A stretch of DNA of 64,000 nt from Cyrtodaria siliqua (GCA_037043455.1 JAWPHD010001136.1:62001-126000), one strand, 5' to 3'; shown: positions 12,050 to 22,800, counted from the first letter of the stretch. Notes: generated by a model from the sequence alone, not told the origin. Numbers and translations are program-made.

Positions 12050-12450
12050 TGTATTTTTACAATTTCTGTTGCCATAGCAACCTCAATTTCTGTTCCCATA
12101 GCAACCTCACTTTTTGACATATCAATAAAACAAAATGATGTGCATGATCTCTCCACTCCCTTTTACCTACACACACATTTCCATTAAATTATTTTAAGCA
12201 TTTCTTTTGTTATCGAAGGATCCATATATTGTGTGTATTTGTAAAATTTTTGTTGCCATAGCAACCATAATTTTTGTCAAATCAACAAAATAAAATAACG
12301 TGCATAATCCCCTCATTGCACTCTACCAACATACCAAGTTCCATAAAAATATTTTAAATACTTTTTTCATTATCGCAGGATCCTTATTTGTGGAACGGAT
12401 GGACTGACGGACGGACGAGGGGCAAACCTAGTTCCCTCCGCTGACATACA
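12050..12450 (+). repeat. Two-copy repeat and GGACGGACG end
   Basis: Two copies of about 180 bp share TTGCCATAGCAACC, ATCAATAAAACAAAATGA-like and TATCGAAGGATCC-like segments. The block ends in GGACTGACGGACGGACGA, a terminus I associate with bivalve interspersed repeats. Confidence 0.65.
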
Positions 12451-13250
12451 GGTGGGGGAATCAAATATGAATCCGAGTTATGGACCTTTATAACACGTAT
12501 TCATTGATATAATGCTGAAGATGTGTGCCAAGTTCCACTGGTGTACACCTAATACGTTGTACATCTAATACATTGAAAGTCATTAGCCACAATCATTTAT
12601 AAAAGGCAAGGTTAAGTTCCTGGTTAAACCTGTTTTCAAAGGGGAAGAATTCAAACAATATGAACAAAGAGTTATGGGCCATTATAAGATGTATTCAATG
12701 GATCATACTGACGACGACGTATATAATAACTTACATATTTTGAGAATCCAAACTCAATAGACACAATATAAACAGCTTTAACCAGTCAGGCCAAACCCAA
12801 AAACTGGAGTGTCACATTAAGAGTTACCAACTCATAATTCATTTTACGCATATTCAATCACGGGTATTTTAAGAACCCATGATAAACCTATACTATTAAT
12901 CAGCACATATACATTATTATTTGACCTGAACACCTGGACAGAGTTCTGATAAACGGTTTGTAGTTTAATTCTGCCGTTATTCTGCGGCTTAGTTTCTTTA
13001 AGTTCCAGTTTAAACTTGTTTTATTCAAAGAGGAATAATTAAAAACATTATGAATCAGGGAGTTATGGGCCTTCATCAGATGTATTCAATGAATCACGCT
13101 GAAGGTGTGTATAAAGTTTCATTGTTGTAGACCTTATATTTTATTAACCACAATCAATTGTCAGGTAAAAGTTTATGGACAGACAGACGGATGGACATCC
13201 CCACAGTTGGTACCTTAAGTGTTTTTTCCTTTGTTTAAGATCAAAGGAAT
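12451..13250 (+). repeat. Degenerate repeats around GAGTTATGGGCC
   Basis: The phrase AGGTTAAGTTCC, then GAGTTATGGGCC, then AGATGTATTCAATG occurs at 11265-11360, 12480-12550, 12605-12720 and 13000-13140 with variable spacing. A family B element (12728-12985) sits inside. Confidence 0.55.
12728..12985 (-). repeat. Family B repeat, reverse copy
   Basis: Reverse-complement relative of 14205-14456 and 25440-25622. Landmarks are ACTTACATATTTTGAGAATC, GGTATTTTAAGAACCCATGA and TGACCTGAACACCTGGA. Confidence 0.7.
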
Positions 13251-13259
13251 GACCACTTA

Positions 13260-13568
13260 AAGAACAATAAGTGGGTACGGAGTGAACTGAATTGTATTGA
13301 ATTCCTTTGTGTTAAACCACACATCCTACCACCTAAGGTAGCGAACGTGTGCTCGGACAAACAATGGCACGACATAATACGTCCCTGCTTTGCATTTACA
13401 AACAGCAAAATTCAATCGAAAGAAATTGTTAACGTTTTATAGACAGGGAACACACGATTTGTGGTGTTAAAAAAATACCTCTGTGATAATCAATTAAGAA
13501 ATGATCAAATGAAATATCAAAAGTTGAAATCATAAGACATTTTTAATTCAAAATGTTAAAACCAGAAA
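13260..13568. other. No recognisable gene
   Basis: Nothing beyond short open frames. Confidence 0.4.
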
Positions 13569-14192
13569 TTAAAGGGACACACGGCAATCTTGATTTTTTA
13601 AAACTTGTGGCATTAGTTTAAAATTCCACATAACTTGCATTTGATCAATCATGAAAATTGATTATAAAAATAGTAAATAGAGGATCTTATATGAGTACTC
13701 ATTCATTATTGAATTTATTAAACGAATTTAATAAATTCAATAATGAATGAGAACTAATGTAACAAATGTTAGGTTCTATTTATCACATAACTCACATATC
13801 GACTTTTATTGCATTTTGCCTGTCGCTTTAATATAAACCATGGGAATTGGATCATAGTCATTATCAATTTTTTTTGACAGTGTATACTAGGTTTATTTGA
13901 ATACATATATAACTAGTGGTATATCGAAAATAGAGAATGGTGTTATTCCACTCCCACACCGTAAGTTATGTGGTAAAGTGTTATATTGTTTTTGCATATT
14001 ACTTATTGTTGAATATATTGCACAAATAATATACTTAAATCTATGGTAAAATAAAAAGGAAAACAAAGAAAACTCAAAATTGTATTTAAAGATATGGAAG
14101 CAAGTTTAACGTCAAAGGATACTTGATTAATAAATCCAGACACTAATTTTAATGATTGATAAAAACTTCAATATTGCCATGTGTCCCTTTAA
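13569..14192. mobile_element. TTAA-flanked MITE
   Basis: Ends are TTAA-AGGGACACACGGCAAT at the left and, read inward on the other strand, TTAA-AGGGACACATGGCAAT at the right, giving a roughly 30-bp terminal inverted repeat and a TTAA target duplication. A TTAA target is the hallmark of piggyBac-type transposition, but the family assignment is inference. The interior matches 5940-6560. No transposase is present. Other ends of this family are at 70, 20389, 38132-38438 and 38522-38845. Confidence 0.8.
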
Positions 14193-14204
14193 AGAAACTA
14201 ACCT

Positions 14205-14456
14205 GCCAAATAACGACAAAATTACACTATAAAATCGTTTATCAAAACTCTATCCAGATGTTTAGGTCATATAATAAAACTATGTGTCGATTAAAAGTAA
14301 CGGTTTATTCACGGGTTCTAAAAATAACCATGATGGAATATGCGTAAAACTGGTAACTCTTAATTCGACGCTCCAGTTTCGGGTTTTGAACTGGCTGGTT
14401 AAAGCCGTCTATATTATGTTTATAGAGTTTGGATTCTCAAAATATGTAAGTTGTAT
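14205..14456 (+). repeat. Family B repeat, forward copy
   Basis: Landmarks are TTACACTATAAAATCGTTTA, GGTTAAAGCCGTCTATATTA and TTGGATTCTCAAAATATGTA, shared with 25440-25622 and inverted at 12728-12985. Confidence 0.75.
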
Positions 14457-14465
14457 ATATGTAAT

Positions 14466-15385
14466 ATGTACACGGGAATTTCTGTTATATATTGCATTTA
14501 CTGCCCACTTAATTCCATATACATTCCAAGGAAATCCCAAGATGTTTTGTAAAAAAAAAGGATGCAGTTATTATACCCCCTTTACACAGAGGTGGCGATC
14601 GTTGAGCGATCAAAAATTGGCCAGATCTCTTGACGAACTTTCAATGAATGCCCAGTGATCGCCAACATATCGCAATGATCTCCCAATGATCCTCCAGTGA
14701 TCTCTACGGTCTCCTCATAGTTTTGACCTATGAGGAGATCGATCACCAAGGTAAGCGAACTCTCAACGAATGCTCAAGGAGCGCTCAACGATCTCATCGG
14801 TCTCCCAATGATCTCTCAGCGATCTTTCAATGAGCGCTCAAGGTCGCTCAATGATCTCAATGATCTCTATAGATCGCCATTAAAGTTGCCAAAAATTGAA
14901 TTTTTGATCGCTCAATGAACACAGAAGCGACTTGTTCGAGGTTTTAGGAGATTGTAGAGAGATCGGGCCAATTTTGTATCGCTCAACGATCTCCTTCTGT
15001 GTAAAGGGGGCATAGAGTTAGAGAAAGGACACAACTGTGACGTTGTAATGTTTTAATCATAGTACACGTTGTTACTAAAAATTTATAAATGTTGAATTCC
15101 TCTTTGAAAAATTGAGCCAGTTCAGTACTGTATTTAAAGTAAAAGAGTTTGCAAAAATTTTGCATCCTAAGTTTGCTCTCATGCTTGAGCCAAACGCGTA
15201 CTCTGTCAATACTCAAACTTTGCAGGAATATTATTTTCTGTGTAACGTGTTGTTTTAGTATTTTTTTCCGAAAGGAAAGATCTTACGTAGCCATGTACCA
15301 TTCGATTAACAGCAGCATATTGTACATACAATATACAGCGGAAATTCCCATGTCGCAGTTCTTTTTCCTTTCAGTATATATACCT
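14466..15385 (+). mobile_element. MITE family A, split by a nested MITE
   Basis: The flanks 14466-14575 and 15011-15385 together match the uninterrupted copy at 29943-30388: TTCCAAGGAAATCCCAAGAT on the left; GAGAAAGGACACAACTGTGA and AGCCAAACGCGTACTCTGTC on the right. The left terminus is truncated against the family B repeat. The insertion at 14576-15010 is younger. Confidence 0.8.
14576..15010. mobile_element. Nested 435-bp MITE with CCCCC ends
   Basis: Terminal inverted repeat CCCCCTTTACACAGA, followed on both sides by GATCGTTGAGCGAT. The interior is a degenerate array of CGATCTC/TCAATGATCTC words. The uninterrupted relative at 30.05 kb reads GCAGTTAGTTAGAGAAAGG across the target. The host copy here reads GCAGTTATTATA then element then CATAGAGTTAGAGAAAGG. 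The duplicated target is about 4 bp (ATA-like) and imperfect. Confidence 0.8.
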
Positions 15386-16327
15386 CGATGACAGTAGGTT
15401 TAAAATCGGTGTACATATGTTGTAAAATTTGTTGGCAGGATAGCTACTTAAAAGACGATCTTGTTTTTTCTTCTTGAATTTATACACAAACTAGGTATGT
15501 CACGTGTGTGGTAGTCTTGTTGGCAAGTTTACACATTTTCACACAAAAAAAACAAATCAACTTCAGTCATCACTCATGAGCATCAGACTTTTTTTTGGTT
15601 CCAAATTAACCATCTCATTTTCATTATTTTTTTTTAAATATACATGAAATGTGAATACGCATTGCCTTTTTTGTGCTTAAATCCATAGTTACTTGGAAAT
15701 GTTTTGGCCTTGTAAATGAGTTGTTTTGATTTGAATCAAGTCAGGGCTTCCTTTGGCCAATCTTTTTCTTGCGCCACCACTTGCGCCAAATGAAAAAAGT
15801 TGGAGCCAAATTGGAGCTATTTGGCTCTAATGGCCTGAAACATATTTCTTCTTGAGTTTTATGTATATTTTAAATGTGTTTGTTAACGAGTATAGTACAC
15901 TAATGTGATCAATTAATAACATGTGATGTAGTCATTTAGAATGATATTGTTACAGTTTCTTTTTAAAATATCATTGTATTTATAAATAAAGAGTTGCAAA
16001 CAAACGTCAGTGTTATTTAAAGTCAGGGATTTCCCCCAGATGTTTTAGCTGATCAGGTTACAATGTCCTTCTGCTGATCAGTCATTTTCCCAAAACTCCC
16101 CTTTTTCACATAAATGGAATGGTCCTAATTCAAAGAAAGAACAGTCCATTATAAATATGTAGTGGGTTAAGGGTTAAAGATGCTCTGGTCTTGCAAATAA
16201 GTTGTTATGCCTCCATTATCTATAGTTAGCTACTAGGCATTTTGGTTTTCAAACATGTTTTCTACCAGTTCTCCAACTGAGAACTAATTTTGCATATATG
16301 TTTGACATATACAATGTACATACACAT
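15386..16327. other. No recognisable gene; 3' flank of the zinc-finger gene
   Basis: AT-rich. Tandem-like AAATTGGAGC/TTGGAGCCAAATTGG words occur at 15780-15835. As the zinc-finger gene reads leftward, part of this may be its 3' untranslated region. I did not identify a convincing polyadenylation signal. Confidence 0.35.
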
Positions 16328-16939
16328 TTATCCATGTATTTTTTTCATGTGAGCTTTAAGATTTCTGGATTGATTGAACCCTTTACTACACACGTGACAT
16401 TTATAAGGGGTCTCTACCGAATGACAATTCATGTGTTCCTTAAGATTTCTGGATTGATTGAATCCTTTGCTACACACGTGACATTTGTAAGGGGCCTCAA
16501 CCACCGAATGACAATTCATGTGTTCCTTCAGATTTCTGGATTGATTGAATCCTTTGCTGCACACGTGACATTTGTAAGGGGCCTCAGCCGAATGACAATT
16601 CATGTGTTCCTTCAGATTTCTGGATTGATTGAATCTTTTACTGCACACTTGACATTTGTAAGGGGCCTCAACCGAATGACAATTCATGTGTTCCTTCAGA
16701 TTTCTGGATTGACTGAATCCTTTGCTGCACACGTGACATTTGTAAGGGGTCTCAATCGAATGACAATTCATGTGTTCCTTCAGATTTCTGGATTGATTAA
16801 ATATTTTACTGCACACTTGACATCTGAATGGTGTTTCTCCAGTATGTATCTGTATGTGTCTCTCCAGATGTTCTGGCATTGTGAATCCTTGACTGCACAC
16901 ATGACATCTAAGCTGCTTTTCTTCCGAATAAGGTTCCAT
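16328..16939 (-). CDS. C2H2 zinc-finger protein, seven fingers
   Basis: Intact reading frame of 203 residues from the ATG at 16939. There are seven C2H2 fingers (C-x2-C-x12-H-x3-H; the last finger ends H-x4-H). Finger 1 (CHVCSQGF) is distinct. Fingers 2-7 are nearly identical, and the recognition helix QSRNLKE (QSRNLKA in the last) is repeated six times, so the protein would be expected to contact a repeated DNA triplet. Linkers are HTGETPF after finger 1, then non-canonical HSxE-[TA]-PYK, with one extra residue after finger 5. An in-frame stop lies upstream of this ATG inside the same exon, and a splice acceptor (TTTTATTTCAG on the minus strand, ending at 16988) precedes it, so upstream exon(s) would be 5' untranslated. 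A nuclear sequence-specific DNA-binding role follows from the family; the target is unknown. There is no KRAB, BTB or SCAN domain. Recent finger duplication is evident from the near-identical DNA repeats of about 84 bp. Confidence 0.85.
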   Translation of the reverse strand: MEPYSEEKQLRCHVCSQGFTMPEHLERHIQIHTGETPFRCQVCSKIFNQSRNLKEHMNCHSIETPYKCHVCSKGFSQSRNLKEHMNCHSVEAPYKCQVCSKRFNQSRNLKEHMNCHSAEAPYKCHVCSKGFNQSRNLKEHMNCHSVVEAPYKCHVCSKGFNQSRNLKEHMNCHSVETPYKCHVCSKGFNQSRNLKAHMKKIHG

Positions 16940-16987
16940 TATATGAATGCAAGGCAACCTGTGCTGGATCTTTTTGTCTAGTTATAA

Positions 16988-16999
16988 CTGAAATAAAAC
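16988..16999 (-). other. Predicted splice acceptor of the zinc-finger exon
   Basis: Minus-strand GTTTTATTTCAG immediately precedes the exon that carries the zinc-finger start. A pyrimidine-rich tract plus AG fits an acceptor. The upstream donor was not identified. Confidence 0.45.
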
Positions 17000-17313
17000 A
17001 TAAATGGAAGTATTATATTATATTTGTCTCATTTAAAACAGTAACCAAGACATGTGCATATAACAGTCAGAGGATGGCTGTAAATAAACTGAGTATTTGA
17101 GTATTTTACTCATACTTTTTTTATTTCTAATACACTAAGTCTTTTTTAAATTGTCAGTATCAACTTACTTCAAATACTCTTAAACTTTTAAAAATCATGA
17201 GTATTATATTGTCCTATGGAACAGTTTATTCCATATTTACATGATGAAAATTAATGCATGGGTCTAATATTAAGAACAAAGGCCATACAGTGTTCAGTTT
17301 TACTTAACATGTA
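17000..17313. other. No recognisable gene
   Basis: AT-rich, with a short GAGTATTTGAGTATTTTACT reiteration near 17095. Confidence 0.35.
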
Positions 17314-18057
17314 CACTAAACCAAATTGCTAAGTACCTACCTAAGAATATGTCAATAATATTTTCATTGTTTTGTGTAGTTTAAGCTTGATTAGAGATAC
17401 AGTTAAACTGCAAAATAACGAGTGTAAATCTTCTGCTCTGATTGCATGAACATATTTTAAAACTTTTAAGTCAATGTGTTTTCTTAGAAATAAGTTATAA
17501 CACTTATACAACTTGGTATATAGGATTTTATTAAGTACTTCGAATAAGTGAAGCTTAGATTTCGATGTTGCTAATTCTAAAATATGCCTGTTAAAATTAT
17601 TTTGACATCATGTTTTACTAGCATTACCACTACAAATGCGTTTGCAAAAGAAATTTTCGAAATATTTAATGTTAACGCTGAATTACAGTTACTTGAATTT
17701 TAAACAATATTCAATTTAAAGGGAGGTAATTTAAGATTATCCATATTTCATTTTGTTTATAGACGGAGAATCTGCAATAAATGGGTCAAATTTTTATGTT
17801 TTTTTCTATTATTTCATACCAATTTTAAGAATTTTATATCTTTAAGCGATCTTTGACTCATGTTATGTGTTTTATCAGCACATTTCATGTTTTCATATAA
17901 AGGGAGGGTAACTCTCAAAAGATGTAACAATTTAAACAAAAAATAAATGTTTTACAAACTATGGGTCAAAACAAAATACTTATCACATATCTATTCTAAA
18001 ATATATTTAAAATAAGAAAATTAGTTAAGATACAAAAGTGAGTAATTTTGTTCAGTT
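17314..18057 (+). mobile_element. Non-autonomous Tc1/mariner-like element, empty-site copy
   Basis: Left end CACTAAACCAAATTGCTAAG follows TA; the right end is a decayed inverted match (AGTAATTTTGTTCAG). The body aligns along most of its length with 47307-48380 (TTGATGTTGCTAATTCTAA-like, GCATTACCACT, ATGTGTTTTATCAGCACATT, GTCAAAACAAAATAC). The termini resemble those of the transposase-bearing element at 31645-33400, so this may be a deletion derivative of that family. It lacks the 277-bp insertion carried by the 47-kb copy. Confidence 0.65.
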
Positions 18058-18236
18058 TCCAATTCATATTCTTTTAATTTTATACATCCCAGCGTATGCA
18101 ATTAATTAACAACTAGGTAGGTGCATTGAACATAGTATTTATCAGACACATGAAAGCTAAAAAAAATATAGGGATCGTAATCAAAATCATGAACAAATGT
18201 TTTAAAAAAAAGTACAACTAAATATTTAGACACAAT

Positions 18237-18590
18237 TCATTATAATAATGCATTATAATAAATTACATCATCATAATGCATTATAATAAATTACATTATC
18301 ATAATGCATTATAATAAATTACATTATCATAATGCATTATAATAAATTACATTATCATAATGCATTATAATAAATTACAATTACATTATCATAATGCATT
18401 ATAATAAATTACATTATCATAATGCATTATAATAAAATACATTATCATAATGCATTATAATAAATTACATTATCATAATGCATTATAATAAATTATAATA
18501 AATTACATTATCATAATGCATTATAATAAATTACATTATCATAATGCATTATAATAAATTACATTATCATAATGCATTATAATAAATTGA
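18237..18590 (+). repeat. 28-bp AT-rich satellite
   Basis: About 12 copies of a 28-bp unit, CATTATCATAATGCATTATA plus ATAAATTA. Three units are altered: two carry short internal duplications and one has a single base change (AAAATAC). The core ATAATGCATTAT is itself palindromic. Confidence 0.9.
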
Positions 18591-18687
18591 TACATTCCAG
18601 GTATCAAATTAATTTACAACTAGGTAGGTGCGTTGAACATAGTATTTATCAGACACATGAAAGATAGAAAAAATATAGGGATCGTAA

Positions 18688-19043
18688 GGCCTAAAAAAAA
18701 TATGTGTGTTTCTGGTTTCACACTGTCAAAAAGTTAGGGTAGGTAGGTAGGAAAAAGTTTGTTTTTTTAGATATTTTTTTTATATATATTGTTCGTATAT
18801 ATTATGCCATTTTTGTACTAAGGCATCTTCTTCATAACCTTTGCAAACAGTTTGGATCCAGATTAGATGCTTAACAAATCTGGCTAATAAAATTATCATT
18901 TGAATAAAATATTTGTTGTTTGATTGTAATATTTCCTTTTTTTTTAAATTTTTTTTTTTTTTTTGCTAAAAATATTTAGGGTCGGCGGTGAAAAAGTAGG
19001 GTCGGTCGGGAAACCGGAAACACACATATTTTTTTGTTAGGCC
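18688..19043. mobile_element. PIF/Harbinger-like MITE, 356 bp
   Basis: Terminal inverted repeats GGCCTAAAAAAAATATGTGT and, inverted, GGCCTAACAAAAAAATATGT. The flanking target is TAA on both sides (18685-18687 and 19044-19046). The paralogous segment at about 18170-18190 preserves the empty site (GGGATCGTAATCAAAATC), confirming boundaries and a TAA target duplication. GGCC-type ends with a three-base TWA target are diagnostic of PIF/Harbinger elements. No coding capacity. Confidence 0.88.
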
Positions 19044-19163
19044 TAATCAAAATCATGAACAAATGTTTTAAAAAATAGTACAACTAAATATTACAACATC
19101 ATTCATTATAATAAATTATAATTTTATTATAAAAAACTATAAACAAACAACCAAAAAATAAAT

Positions 19164-19240
19164 GAGTACGAGTTTTTTTCAAAATGAGTACGAGCTGACC
19201 AATACATGAGTACGAGTTGACCAAAATGAGTACTAGTTGA
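19164..19240 (+). repeat. Short GAGTACGAG tandem repeat
   Basis: Four degenerate copies of ATGAGTACGAGTTGACCAA. A further GTACGAGTGG lies at 20191, immediately beyond the TTAA element, so the array was probably interrupted by that insertion. Confidence 0.6.
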
Positions 19241-19241
19241 C

Positions 19242-20190
19242 TTAAGGATGTTGGCTGGGCAAGTTTTGACATCTTCAAGTCTAAACATTTTATTTTTTAA
19301 ATCATAGTTTTATTTGACAACTGAATTGTTTCATTTTTTCCATTCTAGTAGATATGGATATAATGTAGGATTTAAGATGGTAACATACCAAATTTTAAGC
19401 AATTTTTTTTTTCCATATTTTTTCCGTCATTTGTAATCATTTTTTGTTGTCAACAAAATAGGCGGTATGGGTAGCTCTAAGTAGGATTTATCCTTGTGCT
19501 ATAGAATAAATAAGATTTTTGTTTTTCAGTAGTGGAATACATATATAAAAGTAGATACTGAGCTAATATTATTTTCGATCTCCATGTCAATATTGTGTGT
19601 ACAGTATTTTACATTGAAAACGTCAAAATAACTCCAAAATGGGTGTAATTTAAAGAATTTTTAATAAAAAATAATTAGAAGCCTGGAGACCTATATATTG
19701 TTTTGCTTGTTTTAAAAGAAATATCATAGGACCTTGACATATACAAGTTTATAAAAAAGTTGATCATTAGAACATAATTTTTTATCTTGAATTAATTTTT
19801 CAGTAAAAACAAAAGTGGGTGGGGTACGGTCCATATATGTTTGCTTTTAAAAGTAAAAAGACGAATGAGGATTACAATTGTTTTTGTATGATTTGAAAGA
19901 TATGTATATAAGCAATCGAAAATTAATTGTTATTTTTCAATAAACGTAATGTTATGAAAACAATTGTGAAAATGTTCAATGACTATATTTTTCCTCTTTT
20001 TAGTGAAATTTTGAAGTTAGAAATATCATAGACATCAATCTATGTCTATGGAAATATGTACCTTCTTCAATGAAGTCTAGTGGGGAAAAAAGTGTGGTGA
20101 CCTAGCCTTTTTTTGATAAGTTTGAATCTAAATTATACCAAAGAAGCTTTAAATATGAATTAAAAAAAAATCTTATCACTGCGTCCTTAA
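19242..20190. mobile_element. Probable TTAA-flanked insertion, 0.95 kb
   Basis: Both edges are TTAAGGA: CTTAAGGATGTTGG at the left and, on the other strand, CTTAAGGACGCAGTG at the right. The GAGTACGAG array continues on either side. The interior is AT-rich with no open frame or transposase. Terminal similarity is short, so the call is tentative. Confidence 0.45.
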
Positions 20191-20324
20191 GTACGAGTGG
20201 ATCCGGAAGCGTTCCAATAACCGGTTATTGTGCACGCTTCCGGTTTAGTTTAGAGCTGCGGTTACACTTTTTCCTCCTACATAAATGTGTTATTATTTAT
20301 AGTATTGTAAGGTATATAATAAAA

Positions 20325-20412
20325 CCTTTTATGTGTTGAAAGTGACGTGAAACACCATAGAAACAAACACACAAACCAGCAGTTAAATAATCAGGGACAC
20401 ACGGCAATACTG
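20325..20412 (+). repeat. SINE tail plus MITE-end fragment
   Basis: ATGTGTTGAAAGTGACGTGA and AACACCATAGAAACAAACAC match the tail of the 9.6-kb SINE. It is followed by AGGGACACACGGCAATACTG, the end of the TTAA MITE family. Confidence 0.6.
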
Positions 20413-22114
20413 ATTTGTTTACAACACTCGCTAGTCTGTTTCAACATAAATTAATTTGTACCCCATATCACAGCACATACGTAAAGGCACAAAACATAAA
20501 ACCATTTGACTAGCGATATGGTTATCACAGCTGAATACAAAGTATACTGTACCTGTCCTCAACACTCAGTAACACGAATATAAGGAGTAGTCGGAGTAGA
20601 CACCTATCGCTCATTTGTTTTGAACGTTCTGATCTGGCATTGATATAAATGGCGGAGAATACTATAAGGGAGGTAACAACTTTTCTTCGTGGGACTGTAA
20701 CCATCTGTATATATCTTTCATACCATAGCCTTACATGATACAAAATAAATATTTAAGTCGGTGATATGGTATTTTTATAAACATTAGCTATGAATGGTAC
20801 TTAACCAACTAGAATACAGGCTAAAAAATGTTCCCGGTACATCATTCGGATGAACTGAAGTGAAAAACGACATTTAATATGTTATGTGTTTGTCCACAAA
20901 AGGTGATATTTCCGTATTTGTTACATTTCGAATCTCAAATAGGCTGGTAGATCTGTGAAAACGGCCAGTAACTCGGACTATTTCGGATCTTTTCTTTTTT
21001 TAACTAACTCTGAAAAAATGTTCGTCTGTAGTAATTTTAGACTGCTTCACTGCGCATGTACCGTTTCACTCATACAAGCGACAGTCAAACACGGATTTTC
21101 AGCCGTAAATTACGGCTAAATAAAGGCCGTAAGTTACGGTTAAATAAAGGTATGAAACCACTAATTATTTTCCCCATAGACATAAATGTTAAAGTGTCAC
21201 ACATTAATGATTTGCTGCAAATGTATCTCAAGTATGGATGCAACAGTGTAATGTTCATATAGAAAACTAATTTTCCACTTGAAAAATCACCAGAAAACGT
21301 GGGGTCACAAGACATGCAAGAAAGTTCTTGTTTTTTGTTTACTAAACAGGTCAAGGGAACAGCTGTTTTCATTGATCGACTGTTTTCATTGCTCACAAAG
21401 TGTAAGCATAGAATCGAAATTTCCTACCCCTCTGCCTCTAGCGGGATTTGCACAGTTACACAATGAGCATATACACAAATCAACATATTTTTATCAATTA
21501 GAATTATTTTGCTGATTAAAAGGAAATAACAATGACAGGAAAGAATACATACTTAATCAGAAGAAATTATTTTAAGTTCAAGGCCTGAAACTCACATTAA
21601 CATGCACGTGTTATACTTCGTATTGACTAACCAATTAATACCGATGATTGATTGGCTACATCCAACCGATTGTAACCGATGATCGGTTGTAAATTTCAAC
21701 CTATTGTCCATCACTACTTGTTTGTGATTTAAAGTTTACAGAACTTTACAGAATTTAACATTACACTGGTAAGATTTTTAATTTACTTTAAATAAAATAT
21801 TTAATATTTATCTATAATAAAAAAACTCACACTAGATTTTAATTATTATATAATTAAAAGGTTTCATCATAACAAAGAGTAGAATTCTGGATTCTCCATA
21901 GACCAATTTGAAATTACTATTTTGATAATGTACATACTGGAATTATTCATTAAAAATATTGGGGTATTACATAAATCGATCCAAGACAATTATTCATTTC
22001 ATACATTGCTTAATGATCACCACTATAGCGATTTATTGTTTTACTTATTAAAACAAAGATAAGTAAAACAAATAATCCTTTCAAATCCATAAATATGTTA
22101 GAAAAGGTCACATA
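20413..22114. other. No recognisable gene
   Basis: Scattered frames of up to about 100 codons show no domain similarity. AATTACGGCTAAATAAAGGC is directly repeated at 21107-21150. An AACCGATGATCGGTTG palindrome lies near 21670. Confidence 0.4.
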
Positions 22115-22640
22115 AACAAGAGGCCCAAGAGGGATTATATCGCTCTAATGGCTATATGGAGAGGAGATGGGGAACACGACATCAATATGCGCAACAAGGC
22201 CTGGTACTGATCATTCCTGCCAAGTTTCACTGAATCCAGCCATAGGTTCAGGAACAATAGTCCGGATAAAGTTTATGTATAATGGGGCGATAACTCCTTA
22301 TGGACCAAAATTCATTTAACCGCAACACAGTGATGATATGCGCAACTAGGCTTCGTACCATTATCTTTGCAAAGTTTTGTTGAAATCCGGCCAGGGTTTC
22401 AGGAGAACTAGTGTGTACGAAGTCAGTGCTATGCCTGGTACTGAACAACCCTGCAAAGTTTCGTTGAAATCCGACCAAGGGTTTGGGAAAAAAGACCGGA
22501 CAAAGAAAACCTTATAGGGCCATAACTCCGCTAAAAATCATTCAACTGGAACACGGTGACGATATGCATAACTAGATATGGTACTGATCGTCCCTGCAAA
22601 GTTTCATCAAAATCTGGCCAAATGAAGGCCCTATCGTCCT
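22115..22640 (-). repeat. Tandem bivalve-type repeat
   Basis: Begins with ACAAGAGGCCCAAGAGGG. About four units of 110-130 bp contain TGGTACTGAnCAnCCCTGCAAA-like and AGTTTCGTTGAAATCCG segments. Non-coding. Confidence 0.65.
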
Positions 22641-22649
22641 AATGAGGCA

Positions 22650-22800
22650 AAATACAGCATTTTTAACTAAATCAAGGGCCCTAACTCCGATGTTACTAAT
22701 CCGATATGGCTGTTTTCCCAACTTTTCTTAGCTTTCATTAATATTAACAATCTGGTAAAGTTTGGTAAGATCGGATGGCCAGTAGAGCTGAAAATTAACA
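22650..22800 (-). repeat. Dispersed repeat shared with 9.8 and 54.8 kb
   Basis: AATCAAGGGCCCTAACTCCG, TTCATTAATATTAACAATCT and GTTTGGTAAGATCGGATG are shared with 54740-55050. Confidence 0.65.

Larger units (their letters stand above)
18095..19125 (+). repeat. Direct duplication flanking a satellite
   Basis: A roughly 140-bp segment (ACAACTAGGTAGGTGC, AGTATTTATCAGACACATGA, ATATAGGGATCGTAA, AATCATGAACAAATGTTTTA) occurs at 18095-18245 and again at 18605-19120. The second copy is split by the Harbinger-like MITE. Confidence 0.8.

Noticed and set aside
11451..12077. Overlapping 66-108-codon frames on both strands
   Set aside because: They repeat with the roughly 155-bp tandem units and lack any recognisable domain.
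16298..16981. 227-codon plus-strand frame across the zinc-finger locus
   Set aside because: It is the antisense shadow of the finger repeats; the minus-strand C2H2 frame explains it.
18237..18590. CRISPR-like array at the 28-bp satellite
   Set aside because: Uniform tandem units, no spacers, AT-only palindromic core.
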